A stretch of 5,028 bases of DNA from the NCBI GenBank assembly GCA_003551485.1, contig PUMS01000188.1, positions 1 through 5,028 on the forward strand, given 5' to 3'. How positions within the stretch are numbered: position 1 is the stretch's first letter; every line of letters begins with the position of its first letter. Below, one piece after another: positions 1 through 4,274 of the stretch. This DNA comes from Phycisphaeraceae bacterium (GTDB lineage Bacteria > Planctomycetota > Phycisphaerae > Phycisphaerales > Phycisphaeraceae). The notes beneath the pieces are model-generated. The model saw nothing but the letters and a program-made list of their open reading frames with translations, was not told where the DNA came from and searched no databases. The position numbers and the translations under genes are program-made.

Positions 1-483
1 CCGGGTCAGCTCCAGCACACCCCCCTCAAGCGGCAGCGCCGCCGCGTCCGGCGACCAGGCCCGGTCGCTGCGGCGCGGGCCGACCAGTTCGGCGATGCGG
101 CGCAGCACGGCGTTGACCAGGCCGGCCAGATCGCGCCTGCGCCGGGTATGCATCAGCTTCACGGCCTCATCCACCACCGCATGGGCGGGGATGCGGTCGA
201 GCATGAGCAGTTGCGCTGCGCCGGTCATCAGCACGGCCGCGGCATGGTCTTCCAGATGGCGCATCGGCCGGCGCAGATGCCGACCCAGCAGGTACTGCAG
301 CGTCGACCAGCGCTGCATCGTGTGGCGGCAGATGGCCCCGGCCAGGGCCGCATCGCGCGCATCGAGGCCGGTGACGTCGGGCCAGTGGGTGCGGTCGGGC
401 GGAAACCGCTGGCGGATGCGGCGGACGGCGTCCGCGGCCGCGCTGCGGGCGGTGGGGGTGGGGGTAGCGCCGGTGCGAGCCAT
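1..483 (-). CDS. rsmB: RsmB, 16S rRNA (cytosine-C5) methyltransferase, N-terminal part (truncated by window edge)
   Basis: The minus strand is open from ATG at 483 to the left edge (161 codons, no stop). Residues 11-135 read as the NusB-like RNA-binding domain that precedes the methylase in RsmB/Sun. Landmarks are TGLDARDAALAGAICR (38-53), then GAAQLLMLDRIPAHAVVDEA (88-107) and LAGLVNAVLRRI (119-130). RsmB methylates C967 (E. coli numbering) of 16S rRNA using S-adenosylmethionine, in the cytoplasm. Free NusB would normally stop shortly after the LVNAVLRR helix, whereas this frame runs on through PLEGGVLELTR to the edge, which favours RsmB. The SAM-binding domain and catalytic cysteines lie outside the window, so activity cannot be judged. 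The start lies 4 nt after the stop of the upstream regulator with no clear Shine-Dalgarno, so translational coupling is likely. Seen: frame and motifs. Inferred: identity as RsmB rather than a long NusB. Confidence 0.82.
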   Translation of the reverse strand, partial: MARTGATPTPTARSAAADAVRRIRQRFPPDRTHWPDVTGLDARDAALAGAICRHTMQRWSTLQYLLGRHLRRPMRHLEDHAAAVLMTGAAQLLMLDRIPAHAVVDEAVKLMHTRRRRDLAGLVNAVLRRIAELVGPRRSDRAWSPDAAALPLEGGVLELTR

Positions 484-487
484 GGCG

Positions 488-2257
488 TTACGACCCGGCC
501 GGGTCGGATGAGGAAGTGGAGGCCGCGCCCCGGCCATGCTCACCGTCGCCGGCTTCGGCCCCGTCCGCGGCGGCGTCGCCAGGCGGCTCGATATCCAGGG
601 CGGCGAACACGTCCTCGAGCAACTGCTCGACCTTGAAGGGCTTGAACAGGACGCTGCTGAGCCCCTCCTGGCTGGCGCGCACGATCGAATGATGGGGGTC
701 GTAGCCGAAGCCGGTCATCAGCATCACCGGCACCTCGCCCAGGCGCCGCCGGGCCGCGGCGAAGATCTCGTAGCCGTTGCGATACGGCATCTTGATGTCG
801 CTGAGGATCAGGTCGTAGCTCTCCTGGTCGATCATGTTGATCGCCTCGTAGCCGTCCTTGCAGGCCGTCACCTGCGCCCCGTAGCGCTCGAGCACCTCGG
901 CGATGGTGCGCCGGATGTTGAGTTCATCGTCGGCCACCAGTATCCGCCTGCCGGCCAGCACCTGCTCGGCCGGCCCCTTCGCCAACTCGCCCTGGCCCAG
1001 CACGCTGCGCGGGCCGGAGGCGACGTCGCGCACCGACTGGCGGATGGACTCGACGTGATCGACGATCCGGTTGAGCCGGTGGCGCATGTTGTCATCGCCG
1101 ATGTATTCCTCGATCAGCGACTGGGCCTCGGTGACGATGTCGTTGAGCGGGTGGGCCATCTCCTGCACGACGTTGTCGGCCAGTTGCCCCGTGGTGGTGT
1201 AACGCTCGACCACCAGCAGGTCGAGCATGTTCAGCGCCATGGCCACGTAGCGGCCGAATATCTCGGCGAACTGGCGGTCATCCTCGTTGAAGGCGCCGAC
1301 GGTCTGGCTCTCGATGTTGTAAACGCCCAGGACCTTCTCGTAGAGCATCAACGGCACCGTCAGCGAGCTCTTGCAGTGGCTCAGGCCCAGCACGTAACGC
1401 GGGTCCTTCTCGGTGTCGTGGCAGATGTAGCTGCGGCCGGTGGCGGCCACGTAGCCGCTGATGCCGTTGCCCTCGGGCTGGGCGTAAAGGTCGATCTCCA
1501 GCGCCTCGGGCGGCAGGCCCTCGGCGATGACCACCTCGAGCTTGTTGGTCCGCCGGTCCAGCAGGCGGATGGCGAAGTGGTCGAAATGCATCAGGTCCTT
1601 GGAATAGCGGATGATCTTGTCGCGCAGAAACTGGAGGCGCTGCCCCGGCTGAAGCTTCATCACCTCCTCCGGGTCGAGCCTGGCCAGCTCGCGTCCGGCG
1701 GCGTCGATGGCATCGATCTTCTGCTGTAGCCGCCGACCGCTGGTGGCATCCCAAACGATGCTCACCACCTGCCGCACGCGCCGCTCGCGATCGAGCACGT
1801 GCGAGCACATCAGCTCGTAGTAACGGTCGTTGTGCTGCATCGTGAACTTGCGGCAGCGCACCTGCGAGGGGTCGCCATGGCCAAGGCCCTGCGACTCGAA
1901 GATGCTGCGGGCCTGGAGCGAAATCTGCTTGACCTTCTCGATCACCTCGCCGTTGAACGACCGCAGCCGTGCGTTGGAAAACGCGCAGCGGCCGTCGGCA
2001 TCGATCACGCACACCCCCTCGCCGATGGTGTTGAGCACCATGTTCGAACGCTCGCCCACCAGTTCCCGCTCCAGGGGCAGAAAGTCGCCCACGTCGGCGA
2101 AGACCGCGTGGTACATCTCCCGGCGAAGCGCCGACATCGCCTCATCCACGTGCTCGAACACGTCCACGCGGAAATGCCGGGACAGTTCCTCCACGACCGG
2201 GCCCTGGCCCGTCACCCTGCCCGACAGAACGAGAATGCGCGGCCTTTCATCGTGCAT
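488..2257 (-). CDS. PAS-GAF sensory response regulator with degenerate histidine-kinase dimerisation region and C-terminal receiver
   Basis: A 589-residue, probably cytoplasmic signalling protein with no signal peptide or membrane segment. In order: a half receiver-like fold (7-62; RILVLSG lacks the acidic pair, D55 sits at the end of a strand); a PAS domain (about 73-171, NTIGEGVCVIDADGR); a linker helix; a GAF domain (about 190-348, with EGNGISGYVAATGRSYIC); a DHp-like helical pair (352-412); and an intact receiver (437-553). Receiver residues are D443/D444, phosphoacceptor D487 in LSDIKMP, T515 and K539 in FKPF. The tail 554-589 is Ala/Gly/Asp/Ser low complexity. The H-box position reads VVQEMAHPLNDI, with Gln365 where the phosphorylated His belongs, and no ATPase domain follows, so it cannot be a normal kinase. 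ATG 2257 is the natural start, right before the first beta strand; only weak AAGG lies upstream. It is followed within 4 nt by rsmB. From memory, close relatives occur across planctomycetes; ligand and output are unknown. Confidence 0.9.
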   Translation of the reverse strand: MHDERPRILVLSGRVTGQGPVVEELSRHFRVDVFEHVDEAMSALRREMYHAVFADVGDFLPLERELVGERSNMVLNTIGEGVCVIDADGRCAFSNARLRSFNGEVIEKVKQISLQARSIFESQGLGHGDPSQVRCRKFTMQHNDRYYELMCSHVLDRERRVRQVVSIVWDATSGRRLQQKIDAIDAAGRELARLDPEEVMKLQPGQRLQFLRDKIIRYSKDLMHFDHFAIRLLDRRTNKLEVVIAEGLPPEALEIDLYAQPEGNGISGYVAATGRSYICHDTEKDPRYVLGLSHCKSSLTVPLMLYEKVLGVYNIESQTVGAFNEDDRQFAEIFGRYVAMALNMLDLLVVERYTTTGQLADNVVQEMAHPLNDIVTEAQSLIEEYIGDDNMRHRLNRIVDHVESIRQSVRDVASGPRSVLGQGELAKGPAEQVLAGRRILVADDELNIRRTIAEVLERYGAQVTACKDGYEAINMIDQESYDLILSDIKMPYRNGYEIFAAARRRLGEVPVMLMTGFGYDPHHSIVRASQEGLSSVLFKPFKVEQLLEDVFAALDIEPPGDAAADGAEAGDGEHGRGAASTSSSDPAGS

Positions 2258-2291
2258 GCGCTGGCCTTGACCATACGTGATCGGGTCATCA

Positions 2292-2326
2292 GGGCGCCTC
2301 GGGGGGCATCAGGTACCAGAGCGCCC
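2292..2326 (-). other. Potential hairpin in the 5' leader of the response regulator mRNA
   Basis: GGGCGC (2292-2297) and GCGCCC (2321-2326) are perfectly complementary across 23 nt. Allowing one bulged base, the stem extends by two pairs. It lies between the predicted transcription start (about 2337) and ATG 2257, so it would fold in the leader. No U-run follows it in the transcript, so it is not a classical terminator. It may be a leader fold or chance in GC-rich DNA. Confidence 0.3.
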
Positions 2327-2343
2327 GTGCATGGAATGTTAGG

Positions 2344-2373
2344 ATCGTACTGCCGTCGGGTCAGCCCCGTCAA
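2344..2373 (-). promoter_or_regulatory. Candidate sigma-70 promoter for the response regulator-rsmB operon
   Basis: On the minus strand, TTGACG (2373-2368, 5 of 6 to the -35 consensus) is followed by an 18-nt spacer and TACGAT (2349-2344, 4 of 6 to the -10). Transcription would begin near 2337, giving a leader of about 80 nt before ATG 2257. It lies in the 155-nt spacer after the polyprenyl synthase, so the regulator and rsmB can be transcribed apart from the upstream gene. An imperfect stem CAGGGC/GCCCTG (2376-2381 with 2396-2401) sits between the synthase stop and this promoter; it lacks a U-run, so termination there is doubtful. Confidence 0.5.
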
Positions 2374-2412
2374 CGCAGGGCCGCAGCAGCCGACCGCCCT
2401 GAAGCGAATCCC

Positions 2413-3432
2413 TCACAACCGCCGGGTGACCACCGAATCGGCCATGTCCTCCAGCGCCTCGCGGGCCGCCGACGCCGGCAGGGCCCCCAGCGCGACCTTG
2501 GCACGGTCGATCAGCCGTTCGGCGACCCCGCGTGCGTAGGCCAGTGAGCCACAGGACTCGAGGGTCTGTTGAAGCTGGCGGATCGCCGCCGGCGGCTGGT
2601 CATTGCACAGGCCCATGATCGCCTCGCGCTCCGCCGCGCCGCACGCCAGGCCGTGGATCATCGGCAGTGTCAGCTTGCCCTTGAGCAGGTCGCGGCCGAG
2701 ACTCTTGCCCACCGCATCCTCATTGCCCAGCAGGTCCAGCAGGTCATCGGTGATCTGAAAGGCCACACCCACATCCCGACCGTAGCTGCCCAGAGCCGTC
2801 ACCACCTGCTCCGGCGCCCCCTCCAGCCGCGCGGCCAGTTCGCAGCAGACCCCGCAGAGACTGGCGGTCTTGCGCTGCACGATCTCGAGGTAAGTGGATT
2901 CACCCAGTTCCCAGTTGTCCCGGTTGGCCAGTTGCAGCAGTTCGCCTTCGCAGACGATGTTGGTCGTCTGTGCGATGGCCTCGGCGATCCAGGGCCGCTC
3001 CAGGCTCGAGCACAGCCGATACGCATGGCTGAGCAGAAAATCGCCCATCATCACCGCCGCCTCGTTGCCCCGCAGGGCGTTGAGCGTGGGCCGGCCGCGG
3101 CGGAGGTCGGCCTCATCCAGCACGTCATCGTGAACCAGCGTCGCCAGGTGGACCATCTCGACGACCGCGGCCACCTTCTGCTGGGCCTCGCTGCGCCGCC
3201 AGGTCGGCCCCTCACCCAGCGGCCTGTGCAGCGCTGAGACCGCCAGCCCGCTGACCAGCACCAGCATCGGCCTCAGCATCTTGCCCCGATAGGCCTCGAT
3301 GTGGCCGATCAACTCGTTGACGCAGTCCAGGTCGCTGACCAGTTCCGACTCCAGCAGGGCACTGACGGCCGACAGCTCACCGGCCAGCCACTGGCTGATG
3401 CAATGGTTCGATCTGGGAGCAAGTAGAAGCAA
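2413..3432 (-). CDS. Long-chain (E)-polyprenyl diphosphate synthase
   Basis: A 339-residue trans-prenyltransferase that adds isopentenyl diphosphate units to an allylic diphosphate to make the side-chain precursor of a respiratory quinone (menaquinone in most planctomycetes). Visible motifs: YRGKMLRP (48-55, diphosphate-binding Lys51/Arg54); His95; first Asp-rich motif DDVLD (102-106) with ADLRRGRPT after it; QRKT (186-189); second Asp-rich motif FQITDDLLD (225-233); and GKSLGRDLLKGKLTLP (242-257). The first motif has the DDxxD spacing without the two-residue insertion of bacterial FPP synthases, and the fifth residue upstream of it is Ala97 rather than an aromatic. Both features indicate a long product, roughly C30-C50, but exact length cannot be read. 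The start is TTG at 3432: the frame closes at a TGA 11 codons upstream, the first in-frame ATG (codon 52) would delete the substrate-binding helix, and a GGAG sits 10 nt before the TTG. IspB, HepT and GGPP synthase (less likely) are the alternatives. Confidence 0.92.
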   Translation of the reverse strand: MLLLAPRSNHCISQWLAGELSAVSALLESELVSDLDCVNELIGHIEAYRGKMLRPMLVLVSGLAVSALHRPLGEGPTWRRSEAQQKVAAVVEMVHLATLVHDDVLDEADLRRGRPTLNALRGNEAAVMMGDFLLSHAYRLCSSLERPWIAEAIAQTTNIVCEGELLQLANRDNWELGESTYLEIVQRKTASLCGVCCELAARLEGAPEQVVTALGSYGRDVGVAFQITDDLLDLLGNEDAVGKSLGRDLLKGKLTLPMIHGLACGAAEREAIMGLCNDQPPAAIRQLQQTLESCGSLAYARGVAERLIDRAKVALGALPASAAREALEDMADSVVTRRL

Positions 3433-3442
3433 GCGCCGTTCA

Positions 3443-3446
3443 CTCC
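3443..3446 (-). promoter_or_regulatory. Ribosome binding site that selects the TTG start of the polyprenyl synthase
   Basis: GGAG on the minus strand ends 10 nt before TTG 3432-3430. There is no other start codon nearby that keeps the conserved N-terminus, so this site decides the non-ATG start. Confidence 0.5.
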
Positions 3447-3477
3447 ATCCACCCCGCCGCGGTGGTCAAGCCCGCCG

Positions 3478-3483
3478 ATTGTA
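3478..3483 (-). promoter_or_regulatory. Candidate -10 element for the polyprenyl synthase gene
   Basis: TACAAT on the minus strand matches 5 of 6 positions of the -10 consensus and would start transcription near 3471, about 38 nt before the TTG start. The hexamer 17 nt upstream, TCCACC, is a poor -35; the whole upstream side is G-rich on this strand. Either an activator helps or another sigma factor is used. Confidence 0.35.
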
Positions 3484-3486
3484 TCG

Positions 3487-3510
3487 CCCCCACCCGCCCC
3501 GGTGGAGCCC
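3487..3510 (-). other. G-quadruplex-type motif in the polyprenyl synthase promoter
   Basis: The minus strand reads G3, 7-nt loop, G4, C, G3, T, G5, which satisfies the usual rule of four G-tracts of 3 or more with loops of 1-7. It ends 3 nt before the TACAAT -10, so it fills the spacer and -35 region on the non-template strand. Confidence 0.5.
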
Positions 3511-3602
3511 GCTTCGAAGATTGCCCCCCAACCGACCCCCACCACGAGAACCCCGAACACCCCGCCCCAACTGGCAGGAGCCCCCCGCACCTGCTCCACC
3601 GG
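3499..3602. repeat. 10-bp perfect inverted repeat upstream of the polyprenyl synthase
   Basis: CCGGTGGAGC (3499-3508) and GCTCCACCGG (3593-3602) are perfect reverse complements separated by 84 nt. The left arm overlaps the promoter G-tract motif. The sequence is simple and GC-rich, so chance is possible; it could also mark paired binding sites or a folded region. Confidence 0.35.
3524..3568 (-). other. Second cluster of G-tracts
   Basis: The minus strand has five G-tracts of 4-6: complements of C runs at 3565-3568, 3560-3563, 3551-3554, 3536-3540 and 3524-3529. Loops are 1, 5, 10 and 6 nt, so one loop exceeds the strict quadruplex rule. It extends the strand-asymmetric G-rich stretch upstream of the polyprenyl synthase promoter. 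Confidence 0.35.
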
Positions 3603-3617
3603 CGCTGCACCAGAGCG

Positions 3618-3648
3618 AAAACGCCGCACGGGTCGATCCGGCGGCGTT
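3618..3648 (-). terminator. Rho-independent terminator of tRNA-Arg
   Basis: On the minus strand AACGCCGC (3648-3641) pairs with GCGGCGTT (3627-3620) across a 13-nt loop, and the second arm runs into two further T residues (TTTT in all, 3621-3618). Three extra C-G pairs are possible inside the loop. It starts 33 nt beyond the tRNA 3' end and separates tRNA transcription from the downstream polyprenyl synthase. Confidence 0.75.
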
Positions 3649-3681
3649 CTGCAAAACCCCATGTTTTCTGATCTTAGCGAA

Positions 3682-3755
3682 TACACCCGGCAGGATTCGA
3701 ACCTGCGACCTTCTGCTCCGGAGGCAGACGCTCTATCCAGCTGAGCTACGGGTGC
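3682..3755 (-). tRNA. tRNA-Arg (anticodon CCG)
   Basis: A complete 74-nt cloverleaf on the minus strand. The acceptor arm is GCACCCG/CGGGTGT with discriminator A; the D-stem is GCTC/GAGC; the anticodon stem is TCTGC/GCAGA around loop CTCCGGA; the variable region is AGGTC; the T arm is GCAGG TTCGAAT CCTGC. The anticodon CCG lies at 3721-3719 and reads the arginine codon CGG. Adenine at position 20 of the D-loop and C35 are the usual arginine identity bases. The first acceptor pair is G1-U72, a wobble rather than G-C. No CCA is encoded, so it must be added after transcription. It stands alone, with its own promoter upstream and terminator downstream. Confidence 0.97.
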
Positions 3756-3778
3756 AGCGCGAGGGCGATCTGGAAGGA

Positions 3779-3807
3779 ATGATAACCTGCGGCGGGGATG
3801 GGGTAAA
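3779..3807 (-). promoter_or_regulatory. Promoter of tRNA-Arg
   Basis: The minus strand has TTTACC (3807-3802, 4 of 6 to -35), a 17-nt spacer, and TATCAT (3784-3779, 5 of 6 to -10). Transcription would start near 3772, giving a 5' leader of about 17 nt for RNase P removal. Position and spacing fit a tRNA promoter well. Confidence 0.6.
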
Positions 3808-3817
3808 GGGGTGGGGG
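3794..3817 (+). other. G-quadruplex-type motif across the tRNA-Arg promoter
   Basis: The plus strand reads G4, AT, G4, TAAA, G4, T, G5, a textbook four-tract motif with loops of 2, 4 and 1. It covers the -35 hexamer (3802-3807) and part of the spacer of the tRNA promoter, on the template strand for the tRNA. A further G4 tract follows at 3827-3830. Confidence 0.6.
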
Positions 3818-3868
3818 TTGGATGTCGGGGCGAACGGGTGCATGACACGTGCCGTGGAGTGCCCCTTG

Positions 3869-3887
3869 CTCCCTCTCCCTCCGGGAG
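3869..3887 (+). repeat. 19-bp repeat, left copy of an inverted pair
   Basis: CTCCCTCTCCCTCCGGGAG is an exact reverse complement of 4199-4217. It can fold CTCCC/GGGAG on itself around TCC but lacks the longer stem of the right copy. It abuts the left end of the first 170-bp repeat unit. Confidence 0.85.
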
Positions 3888-4057
3888 TCGCTCATGTCCT
3901 GTCGGACACCCACGGTCATGAAAATACCGCTGCTGCGCGGCGGGCAGTGGGCTCGTTGTGGTGCATGCTTCCAGGCTGCTCCATCGTATTGTTGGAGCAG
4001 GCTGGAAGCCTGCACCACAACCGGCCACCCGGTCCGCCCGGGCGGTTTTCAGGCCAG
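3887..4057. repeat. Palindromic repeat unit A (first of two tandem units)
   Basis: The left end reads GTCGCTCA, hairpin TGTCC-TGTC-GGACA (3895-3908), CCCACG (3909-3914), three variable bases, and ATGAAAAT (3918-3925). The right end is TTTTCAGGCCAG (4046-4057). Unit B repeats this order 170-175 bp downstream with the same end sequences. The TGAAAA and TTTTCA boxes are inverted, and the 67-bp palindrome (3955-4021) lies within about 3 bp of the midpoint between them. There is no protein-coding content. It looks like a small non-autonomous palindromic element, by inference only. Confidence 0.6.
3955..4021. repeat. 67-bp imperfect palindrome in unit A
   Basis: Two 29-bp arms (3955-3983 and 3993-4021) are complementary except at two positions, with a 9-nt loop. 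The right arm contains a tighter hairpin, GCAGGCT-GGA-AGCCTGC (3997-4013), so two alternative folds exist. The core resembles REP-like palindromes I recall as dispersed in planctomycete genomes. It can form a cruciform in DNA, or a long stem if transcribed. Confidence 0.85.
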
Positions 4058-4121
4058 TGGCTCATGAGGCTGGCGCCTCACCCACGAGGATGAAAATGTC
4101 GGCGCCAAGGCGGACGCCCCA

Positions 4122-4189
4122 TGGAGCGCGGCCGTCCCGGCCGCTCCGGGGTCCGCAGGTCGGAATGCGGCCGAGACGGCCACGCTCCA
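4122..4189. repeat. 68-bp imperfect palindrome in unit B
   Basis: Two 23-bp arms (4122-4144 and 4167-4189) beginning TGGAGCG and ending CGCTCCA enclose a 22-nt loop. The two mismatches are both C opposite A on the plus strand, so a minus-strand transcript would have G-U wobbles and a fully paired stem. GGCCGTC blocks recur within the arms. Confidence 0.85.
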
Positions 4190-4194
4190 AGACG

Positions 4195-4215
4195 CCCTCT
4201 CCCGGAGGGAGAGGG
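4195..4215. repeat. 21-nt perfect hairpin, 9-bp stem with GGA loop
   Basis: CCCTCTCCC-GGA-GGGAGAGGG is a perfect stem-loop. The plus strand continues AGTTATTTTC, so it could act as a weak terminator for plus-strand transcription, but no plus-strand gene lies upstream. It more likely belongs to the repeat unit. Confidence 0.7.
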
Positions 4216-4217
4216 AG
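4199..4217 (-). repeat. 19-bp repeat, right copy of an inverted pair
   Basis: This is the exact reverse complement of 3869-3887 and overlaps the 21-nt hairpin. The two copies bracket 349 bp holding unit A and most of unit B. Confidence 0.85.
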
Positions 4218-4256
4218 TTATTTTCAGGGCAGGGGCGTTGGCGTCGGGGCAGGTAC

Positions 4257-4263
4257 AGGGGAG
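4257..4263 (+). promoter_or_regulatory. Ribosome binding site of rnhA
   Basis: AGGGGAG lies 11 nt before ATG 4275. The next in-frame ATG (4290) has no comparable site, which supports 4275 as the start despite the extra N-terminal residues. Confidence 0.5.
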
Positions 4264-4274
4264 AATGGAATGGC

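Larger units (their letters stand above)
4057..4232. repeat. Palindromic repeat unit B (second of two tandem units)
   Basis: It has the same order as unit A: GTGGCTCA, hairpin TGAGGC-TGGC-GCCTCA (4065-4080), CCCACG (4081-4086), three variable bases, ATGAAAAT (4090-4097), a central palindrome, and TTTTCAGGGCAG (4221-4232). The central palindrome (4122-4189) is unrelated in sequence to that of unit A but is likewise centred within about 3 bp of the midpoint between the TGAAAA and TTTTCA boxes. An additional perfect hairpin (4195-4215) precedes the right end. Confidence 0.6.
3756..4274. other. Divergent intergenic region filled with palindromic repeats
   Basis: There is no credible gene between tRNA-Arg (minus) and rnhA (plus). 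Apparent ORFs here translate palindromes and lack family motifs. The tRNA side (3756-3830) carries the tRNA promoter and a G-tract motif. The stretch 3831-3868 shows nothing notable. From 3869 to 4232 the DNA is almost wholly inverted repeats, described separately. The final 40 nt form the rnhA upstream region. Confidence 0.8.

Noticed and set aside
536..1729. 397-codon plus-strand open frame antisense to the response regulator
   Set aside because: It is a GC-rich antisense shadow rich in His/Asp/Leu/Val with no recognisable domain; the opposite strand has a clear multi-domain protein.
4034..4049. CCGCCCGGGCGG palindrome followed by TTTT as a terminator
   Set aside because: The palindrome leaves at most a 4-bp stem with a 4-nt loop and no gene upstream on the plus strand. 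The T run is better explained as the TTTTCA right-end box of unit A.
3309..4093. Long open frames on both strands across 3309-4093, including peptides such as VAQLDRASASGAEGRRFESC and GRIRTCDLLLRRQTLYPAEL
   Set aside because: These peptides are translations of the tRNA-Arg gene itself, a well-known source of false hypothetical proteins. The rest of these frames is palindromic repeat and the 5' end of the polyprenyl synthase.
3869..4232. CRISPR array
   Set aside because: The units are only two, about 170 bp apart, with palindromic interiors and no uniform short repeat-spacer alternation; no cas gene is present.
4238..4266. TTGGCG-17 nt-GAGAAT as an rnhA promoter
   Set aside because: Each box matches only 4 of 6 and the start site would fall on the ATG, making the evident Shine-Dalgarno useless. 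The true rnhA promoter is not clear; it may lie in the repeat block.
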